From NCBI RefSeq assembly GCF_023238205.1, contig NZ_CP096660.1, positions 1 through 64,000 of the forward strand: a stretch of 64,000 bases of DNA, given 5' to 3'. Position numbers and translations under genes: made by a program. Each line of letters begins with the position of its first letter. Within the stretch, counting starts at the first letter, position 1. Below, piece by piece: positions 58,906 through 64,000 of this stretch. Below the pieces are notes generated by a model. That model was not told the DNA's origin. It made no database searches and saw only the letters and a program-made list of their open reading frames with translations. Source of the stretch: Halorussus limi (GTDB taxonomy: Archaea > Halobacteriota > Halobacteria > Halobacteriales > Haladaptataceae).

Positions 58906-60753
58906 CTACTGTTCAGCGCTCGCGGTCGCCTCCGGAAGCCGACGCCCGAGGAAGTCGTCGAGCGTCCGGAACAGCCGAATCTTCTGGTCGATGTCCGAGG
59001 AGGCGTGGCCCTCCTCGCCCAGTTCGACGTACTCGAAGATGCCGTCCTCGTCCTGCTCGAAGCCTTCGTCGAGGAGCGCGTCCCGGAACAGTCGGGCCTG
59101 CGAGACGGGCACGCGACTGTCGTTGACGCCGTGGACCATCAGCAGGGGCGCGTCGAGGTTCTCGACGTACTCGATGGGACTGCGCTCGCGGTAGAGGTCG
59201 GGGTTCTCCGCGGGCGTCCCGAGGTACTTCTCCATCAGTTCGGTCCGGTAGTGGGGCATCGTGTTCTCGTACATGTCTTCGAGGTCGGTCACGCCGATCC
59301 ACGCGATGCCCGCGGCGTAGAGTTCCGGATACCGGACCATCTGCCAGTAAGCCGAGTAGCCGCCGTAGGAGCCACCGAAGACGACGATTCGGTCCTCGTC
59401 CACCCAGTCCTCGGCGGCGAGTTGCCGGGTCGCCTCCGCCACGTCATCCTGCTCGCCGCCGCCCCAGTCGTCGTAGAGTCGCTCGACGAACTCCCGGCCT
59501 CGCCCGGTCGAACCGCGGTAGTTGACTTGTAGCACGCTGTACCCACGCGAGACGAGGAACTGGGTGTAGAGGTCCCACGATAGCTTGTCGGAGTGGCGCG
59601 GGCCGCCGTGGGGGTTGACCACGAGCGGCGACGGTCGCTCGCCCGAGTCGTAGAGCAGTGCGCCGATGTCCAGTCCGTCGTGGGACTCGAAGGTGAAGTA
59701 CTCGGCGTCGGCGAACCGGTCTGGGTCGAACTCGCCGTACTCTGCCTCGACCAGCGTCTCGTACTCGTCGGTTTCGAGGTCGTAGACGAGCAGTTCGGGA
59801 CGGCTGTCGGGCGTGGTGTGAATCACGAGTATCCGGTCGTCGTCCACGACCGGGTTCGTCCGGCCCGACTTCGATACGGCGGCGACGCCTTCTGGCAGGT
59901 CCAACTCGCGGCCCTCGCCGGTCTCCACGTCGTAGACGACGGGCACGACCGCGGCGTTCCGCGTGCGCTTGGCGAGGAACCGGTCGCCGCCGGGGAGGAA
60001 CGTCACCGGTTCCTCGTCGGCGTCGAGGTCGCCGAACCACGTCACGGAGTCGGCGTCGAGGTCGTAGACGCCGCACCGCTCGAAGTTCTCGGCGTTGTCG
60101 CCGACGAGCAGTCGGTCCCCGTCGGGACCCCAGTCGGCGGCCCGCGCCTCGGCCCCCGTCTCGCCCACGTCGAGGTTCCGGGGGTCGCTCCCGTCGGCGT
60201 TCGCCACGTACACGTCCACGTTGGCGAACTCGTCGGACTCGTTGGTCGTGTACGCGACGCGCTCGCAGTCGGGCGAGAGTATTCCGCTGCCGGTCGCCCG
60301 CTCGTAGTCGGTAATCTGGGTCGTCTCGCCGAACGCGAGGTCGTGGTGGTAGAGGTTCATCTGGCCGCTCTCGGTGGACGCGACCAGCAGGGTCTCGCCG
60401 TCCTCGCCCACGTCCGAGAGGACCGTCTGGCCGTCGAGTTCGACCACCGGTTCGGTTTCGCCGTCTCGGTCGATGGCGCACACGTCGTTCTGCTCGTCGC
60501 CGCCCTCGTCGTCGTGGTAGAAGATTCGCTCGCCGTCGGCGCTCCACTTGAGGTACCACCGGGCGTTCCGGGGTACCTCGCCGTCGCTGACCTGCCGCAT
60601 CTCGCCGGTCCCGGTGTCCACGAAGTGCAACTCGTTTCGCCCCGAAACGTCGTAGTACAGCGCCACCTCGCCGCCGTCGGGCGACGCGGTCGGGTGGTGG
60701 AAGCTCGGAAGCCCCGCGAGTTCTTCGAGGACGTCTGTGTCTTCGAGTGTCAC
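58906..60753 (-). CDS. S9-family prolyl oligopeptidase/acylaminoacyl peptidase
   Basis: A 615-residue cytoplasmic serine peptidase: an N-terminal beta-propeller (about 25-340; repeats like DERILVIHTT and GPDGDRLLVGDN) and a C-terminal alpha/beta-hydrolase domain (about 355-600). The nucleophile is in FGGSYGGYSAYWQMVRYP (GXSXGG), the Asp in MVHGVNDSRVP, and the His in LGEEGHASSDID. It cleaves short peptides, often after proline or acylated residues. The GTG at 60753 is preferred because a TATA-like box (TTTTTGTACTT on the minus strand, 60774-60784) lies about 26 bases upstream. Confidence 0.88.
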   Translation of the reverse strand: MTLEDTDVLEELAGLPSFHHPTASPDGGEVALYYDVSGRNELHFVDTGTGEMRQVSDGEVPRNARWYLKWSADGERIFYHDDEGGDEQNDVCAIDRDGETEPVVELDGQTVLSDVGEDGETLLVASTESGQMNLYHHDLAFGETTQITDYERATGSGILSPDCERVAYTTNESDEFANVDVYVANADGSDPRNLDVGETGAEARAADWGPDGDRLLVGDNAENFERCGVYDLDADSVTWFGDLDADEEPVTFLPGGDRFLAKRTRNAAVVPVVYDVETGEGRELDLPEGVAAVSKSGRTNPVVDDDRILVIHTTPDSRPELLVYDLETDEYETLVEAEYGEFDPDRFADAEYFTFESHDGLDIGALLYDSGERPSPLVVNPHGGPRHSDKLSWDLYTQFLVSRGYSVLQVNYRGSTGRGREFVERLYDDWGGGEQDDVAEATRQLAAEDWVDEDRIVVFGGSYGGYSAYWQMVRYPELYAAGIAWIGVTDLEDMYENTMPHYRTELMEKYLGTPAENPDLYRERSPIEYVENLDAPLLMVHGVNDSRVPVSQARLFRDALLDEGFEQDEDGIFEYVELGEEGHASSDIDQKIRLFRTLDDFLGRRLPEATASAEQ

Positions 60754-60772
60754 ACTCGAATCGATACGGCAG

Positions 60773-60785
60773 AAGTACAAAAACG
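60773..60785 (-). promoter_or_regulatory. TATA-like box for the S9 peptidase
   Basis: On the minus strand, CGTTTTTGTACTT is centred about 26 bases before the GTG at 60753. It favours that start over the TTG at 60780. Confidence 0.5.
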
Positions 60786-60870
60786 TTGGCAGGAATCCGG
60801 TCCGTCCGATACCCTCCCTCGCTCGCCGCGCGGCCCGAACCGTTTACCTCCCGTCGGTCGTTCTCGGGCT

Positions 60871-61563
60871 ATGCGACACGAAGTCGAATCCGGACCGGCG
60901 TACTCGCTGTTGAACGTCACGCTCGACGACGGCGAGCAACTGCAGGCGGAGGGCGGCGCGATGGTCAGTCACGGCGAGAACGTCTCGATGGACACGAACG
61001 CGACCGGCGGGTTCCTCAAGTCGCTCAGACGGAGCGTCTTCGGCGGCGAGAGCTTCTTCCAGAACACATTCACGGCGACGGGAGGCGAGGGCGACCTGAC
61101 GCTCGCGCCGCCGCTTCCCGGCGACGTGACCCACGAGGAACTGAACGACGAGACGATTTACGTCCAGTCGGGGTCGTACGTCGCGGGCGACACCGCCCTC
61201 GACGTGGACACCGAGTTCGGCGGCGCGAAGACGTTCTTCGGGAGCGAAGGGCTGTTCCTGCTGAAAGTATCGGGGTCCGGTTCCCTGTTCGTGTCGAGTT
61301 ACGGAGCCATCAAGTCGGTCGATTTGAGCGACGGCGAGAGCTACACCGTCGATACGGGTCACATCGTCGCGTTCGAGGCAAGCGCCGATTTCGCGGTCCG
61401 GCGGGTCGCGGGACTGAAATCCACGGTCTTCTCGGGCGAGGGACTGGTCTGTCGGTTCGAGGGACCGGGCCGAATTTGGCTCCAGACCCGGAGCCCCGAC
61501 GCCTTCCTGTCGTGGCTCCTGCCGAAGATTCCCCAGCCGACGTACGCGAACAACAATCCGTAA
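60871..61563 (+). CDS. AIM24/TIGR00266-family protein
   Basis: A 230-residue soluble protein with the AIM24-type fold: VESGPAYSLLNVTLDDGEQLQAEGGAMVSH at the start, the conserved FGGESFFQNTFTATGGEGDLTLAPPLPGDV stretch, and FGGAKTFFGSEGLFLLKVSGSGSLFVSSYGAI near the middle. The family forms a trimeric beta-prism. In yeast mitochondria it helps maintain respiratory complexes, but its prokaryotic role is unclear. The ATG at 60871 fits the family's N terminus. Confidence 0.85.
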   Translation: MRHEVESGPAYSLLNVTLDDGEQLQAEGGAMVSHGENVSMDTNATGGFLKSLRRSVFGGESFFQNTFTATGGEGDLTLAPPLPGDVTHEELNDETIYVQSGSYVAGDTALDVDTEFGGAKTFFGSEGLFLLKVSGSGSLFVSSYGAIKSVDLSDGESYTVDTGHIVAFEASADFAVRRVAGLKSTVFSGEGLVCRFEGPGRIWLQTRSPDAFLSWLLPKIPQPTYANNNP

Positions 61564-61575
61564 TTCGAGCGCCGT

Positions 61576-62268
61576 CTACTCCCACTCGTCCACGAGGATG
61601 GAGAAAATCTTGCGCTCGGCGGTCCGGAGGTGCTGGGAGAACGTCGTGTTGGTGACGCCGAGTTCGGCCGCGACCTCCTCGCCGGAGTTCTCGCGCGGCC
61701 AGTCGAAGTAGCCGCCGGCGAAGGCCGCCTCCAGCACCTCCCGCTGGCGGTCGGTCAACCGGTCCTCGACGGCCTGCTCGAACTCCCGGCGGGTGAACAC
61801 CGGCACGTCGTGGTCCTTCTGGCGGCGCGCGACGACTTCCGCCGACGGGTGGGTGTCCAGAAATCGGTCGACGACCGTCGTGACGCGGTAGATGCTCGGC
61901 ACCTCGGCGACGATGCGGGCCTCGCCTCCGCTACTCCGGAGTTCGCGGGGAATCGCGCCGGCGTCGGTCAGGGTCACGACGAAGTGGTCGGCGGGTTCGG
62001 TGACGAGAACCTCCACGACTCCGCCGTCGTCACCGTCGTTCATCGTCCGGGCCTCAATGCCGTCGTACTCCGCGATGCAGTCGAGGACGGCGTCGGACGT
62101 GGCGCCCGAGAAGCAGTGGAAGATGGCATAGGTGTCGTCGCCGCGCGGGACTATCTGTTCGACCCGCGTCCGGCACTCGAGGCGGTCCGGAATCGCGACC
62201 AGCGGGTACCGGTCGTCGGTGACCCGAAACTCGACCTCGACGACTGCGTCGCTCTCTGTCTCGGACAC
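61576..62268 (-). CDS. HTH-10 (Bat-type) transcriptional regulator, second copy
   Basis: A 230-residue regulator starting at GTG 62268. The N-terminal about 160 residues are a Bat-type sensor-like alpha/beta domain (AIFHCFSGATSDAVLDCIAEYDGIEA). The C-terminal about 55 residues are the HTH-10 domain (FAGGYFDWPRENSGEEVAAELGVTNTTFSQHLRTAERKIF). The longer ORF to 62793 is not supported because its N-terminal extension is unbiased. It may be autoregulated or control the DyP-like gene, with which it is divergent (gap about 70 bases). Confidence 0.85.
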   Translation of the reverse strand: MSETESDAVVEVEFRVTDDRYPLVAIPDRLECRTRVEQIVPRGDDTYAIFHCFSGATSDAVLDCIAEYDGIEARTMNDGDDGGVVEVLVTEPADHFVVTLTDAGAIPRELRSSGGEARIVAEVPSIYRVTTVVDRFLDTHPSAEVVARRQKDHDVPVFTRREFEQAVEDRLTDRQREVLEAAFAGGYFDWPRENSGEEVAAELGVTNTTFSQHLRTAERKIFSILVDEWE

Positions 62269-62340
62269 GGTGGCGTCTTGTCGGACCAACTCGCCGAATT
62301 CAGTTGAACGTTTGGTTACCGGACCGAAGTTTTTCGCTCG

Positions 62341-63864
62341 GTGACCGGTCGGACTAACGTCGCGACGACCGGCGGAACCCCCGGCGGCGCGCTTTCGACG
62401 CCCGAACCAGAACCCCCTTTCGCGTCGCGTCCCAAGGAGTCGCCGATGGAGAACACCGGACCGAGCGAACCCGGGGCGAGCGAATCCGGACCGAGTGACC
62501 CGGAAGCGCGGGAACTCGGAGGGAGCGACGCCGGAGAGCGCGACCCGGGACCGAGCGAAGCGAGCGGACGCGACGCCGGACGGGGCGGCGAGCGCGGCAT
62601 CTCCCGACGCCAGTTCGCCAAGGCCGCGGTCGCAATCGGGGGCGCGTCGGCGCTGTCGGCCTGCATGAGCAGGAGCGACGACCTCGACGTGAAGACCGGG
62701 CCGGACGACCTCTCGACGCTCCCCGCGCGCCAGCACGCGTGGGACGAGTTCCTGAACCGGGACCAGCACGGGAACGTCGTCGCGCCGCGCCACCGCGTCC
62801 TCCTCCTGCTGAACTACGCGGGCGACGGCGCGCCGAGCGACGCGGACCGTAAAACCGCCGAGGCGGCGTTCCGAAGCCTCGAACGCGCCTACAGACGGGG
62901 CAACGACGGCCTGCTGTTCACGGTGGGCTACTCGCCGTCGTACTTCGGACGATTCGACGCCGAACTGCCCGACACCGTCGATTTACGGGAACCGAAGGCG
63001 CTGGCGCCCTTCGAGGACCCCGAGTTCGACTGCCAAGACGCCGTGGTTCACCTCGCCAGCGACCACGCCGAAGTCGTGCTGGCGGCCGAGCAGGCCCTGA
63101 TCGGCGAGAAAACGACGGTCAACGGCGTCGAGATGGCGGCCGACCTCTCGGGGATCTTCGAGCGGGCCGACCGCCGGACGGGGTTCGTCGGCGAGGGCCT
63201 GCCCGCCGACCATCAGGACGTGGACGGAATTCCCGACTCGAAACCCGTTTCCGACGACGCGCCGCTCTACATGGGATTCAAGTCGGGTTTCCAGAAGAAT
63301 CAGGCCAGCGAGGACCGCGTGACGATTCGGGAGGGCCCGTTCGCGGGCGGCACCACTCACCAACTCTCGAAGATAGAACTGAATCTGGAGCAGTGGTATC
63401 AACAGGACAGTCGGTCCCAGCGCGTCGGAAAGATGTTCTGCCCGGTCCACGCCGAGGAGGGCCTCGTGGAGGGCGCGGGCGACAACCTCGGCGACTCCGC
63501 GAAGATGGAGGAGAAGGGCTGTCCCGCCCACGCCGAGGACCACGCCCGGACGAAAGGGGTGGTCGGCCACTCCCAGAAGTCGGCCCGCGCGCGGGACGAC
63601 GACGGGTCGCCGCTGATGATTCGCCGGGACTTCGACTCGACGGACGACGGGCAGGCGGGCCTGCACTTCGTCTCACTCCAGCGCACCATCTCTGACTTCG
63701 TGGACACCCGCGACGCGATGAACGGCGAAGACTTGGCCGAGCGGTCGGCGGTCGGCCAGACGAACAACAACGGAATCCTGCAGTACATGGAAGTCCTGCG
63801 CCGCGGGAACTTCCTGCTCCCGCCGCGGAAGCATCGGTCGCTTCCGACGCCGAACCCGGTGTGA
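62341..63864 (+). CDS. DyP-type peroxidase-like Tat lipoprotein
   Basis: A 507-residue exported protein. After an extended Ser/Pro/Glu-rich N-terminal stretch there is a Tat motif RGISRRQFAKAAVAIGGASALSAC with a lipobox Cys. The mature part resembles the dye-decolourising peroxidase family: LLNYAGDGAPS in the first ferredoxin-like half, GFKSGFQKNQASEDRVTI corresponding to the haem-proximal GXXDG region, and the late LHFVSLQRTISDFVDTRDAMNG. I recall a haloarchaeal group (DUF7405) of this sort. Whether haem ligands remain is not certain. The GTG at 62341 and the ATG at 62446 are both possible starts, the second giving a more typical signal length. Confidence 0.72.
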   Translation: MTGRTNVATTGGTPGGALSTPEPEPPFASRPKESPMENTGPSEPGASESGPSDPEARELGGSDAGERDPGPSEASGRDAGRGGERGISRRQFAKAAVAIGGASALSACMSRSDDLDVKTGPDDLSTLPARQHAWDEFLNRDQHGNVVAPRHRVLLLLNYAGDGAPSDADRKTAEAAFRSLERAYRRGNDGLLFTVGYSPSYFGRFDAELPDTVDLREPKALAPFEDPEFDCQDAVVHLASDHAEVVLAAEQALIGEKTTVNGVEMAADLSGIFERADRRTGFVGEGLPADHQDVDGIPDSKPVSDDAPLYMGFKSGFQKNQASEDRVTIREGPFAGGTTHQLSKIELNLEQWYQQDSRSQRVGKMFCPVHAEEGLVEGAGDNLGDSAKMEEKGCPAHAEDHARTKGVVGHSQKSARARDDDGSPLMIRRDFDSTDDGQAGLHFVSLQRTISDFVDTRDAMNGEDLAERSAVGQTNNNGILQYMEVLRRGNFLLPPRKHRSLPTPNPV

Positions 63865-63894
63865 CGACCTCGAACCTGACGTGAATCCTTCCGA

Positions 63895-64000
63895 TTACGC
63901 GCCCTGAATCACGTCGGTGAGTCCGACGGTTTCGCTGACGACCCACGCGACGAACAGGAGGTACGCCGCCAGCAGCACGTACGACTCGCTCCCGGTCAGC
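63895..64000 (-). CDS. Partial membrane protein (C-terminal end)
   Basis: The last 34 codons of a gene cut by the window edge read LTGSESYVLLAAYLLFVAWVVSETVGLTDVIQGA on the minus strand (only partly quoted as evidence: YVLLAAYLLFVAWVVSETVG). One transmembrane helix and a short tail are visible. The end resembles sodium/calcium exchanger C termini, but this is weak. Confidence 0.45.
   Translation of the reverse strand, partial: LTGSESYVLLAAYLLFVAWVVSETVGLTDVIQGA

Noticed and set aside
62269-62793. N-terminal extension of the second HTH-10 regulator
   Set aside because: The extension reads antisense to the start of the DyP-like gene and lacks haloarchaeal bias. The GTG at 62268 matches the family.

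Overview
The window is haloarchaeal chromosome-type DNA (class Halobacteria). It has high GC, strongly acidic proteins, abundant GTG and leaderless starts with a TATA-like box about 27 nt upstream, twin-arginine (Tat) signals on most exported proteins, a PGF-CTERM cell-surface protein, HTH-10 (Bat-type) regulators and a fused haloarchaeal cytochrome oxidase subunit I-III. Genus cannot be fixed from sequence alone. No rRNA, tRNA, IS element or CRISPR array was recognised.

Layout. 0-3 kb: a ParA-type ATPase overlapping a small acidic protein gene, surrounded by blocks of a strikingly regular 6-bp phased sequence (CG at every sixth base, consensus CGNWWN), then two small regulators or unknowns. 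3-7.8 kb: PadR regulator, an MCM N-terminal-domain protein without its ATPase, and a 1004-aa GlcD/GlcF-type D-2-hydroxyacid dehydrogenase with one of the 6-bp phased blocks inside its reading frame. 7.8-16.9 kb: aldolase plus threonine synthase-like pair, small membrane genes, CDGSH Fe-S protein, Old Yellow Enzyme-type oxidoreductase, NUDIX-like protein, HTTM membrane protein, a KhtT/KhtU-like K+/H+ antiporter pair and a thioredoxin-fold protein. 17-22.9 kb: Tat-exported GH15 glucoamylase/glucodextranase, glutathionyl-hydroquinone-reductase-like GST, HTH-10 regulator. 23-31.5 kb: a stand-alone haem-copper oxidase subunit I, NikR, a membrane protein with a paralogue at 39-40 kb, a large PKD/PGF-CTERM surface protein and a beta-helix protein. 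31.6-38.4 kb: XPB-type helicase, a second beta-helix protein, CsaA, a GH5-like lipoprotein and small genes. 38.5-46.6 kb: a respiratory block (coxB, fused subunit I-III, subunit IV, accessory membrane proteins) mixed with a PQQ-propeller lipoprotein and a Tat protein with a duplicated domain. 47-52.3 kb: a divergent tyrosine-recombinase-like gene, membrane and redox genes, a beta-CASP nuclease. 52.4-53 kb: a degenerate tandem repeat of about 48 bp. 53-64 kb: a CARDB-like secreted protein, a gluconate-dehydrogenase-like pair (subunit 3 plus GMC flavoprotein) facing a cupredoxin, HTH genes, an S9 peptidase, an AIM24 protein, a second HTH-10 regulator and a DyP-like Tat lipoprotein.

The most unusual signal is the 6-bp phased CGNWWN element. 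At least seven separate blocks occur in the first 13 kb, typically about seven units (about 42 bp) long, and none was noticed in the remaining 51 kb. Five blocks or half-blocks bracket the ParA operon, one 12-unit block lies in a promoter region, one is in frame inside an enzyme gene, and one degraded copy lies between convergent genes. This could be a centromere-like site for the ParA system or a small dispersed element of unknown origin. The layout is read directly from the sequence; the function is inference.
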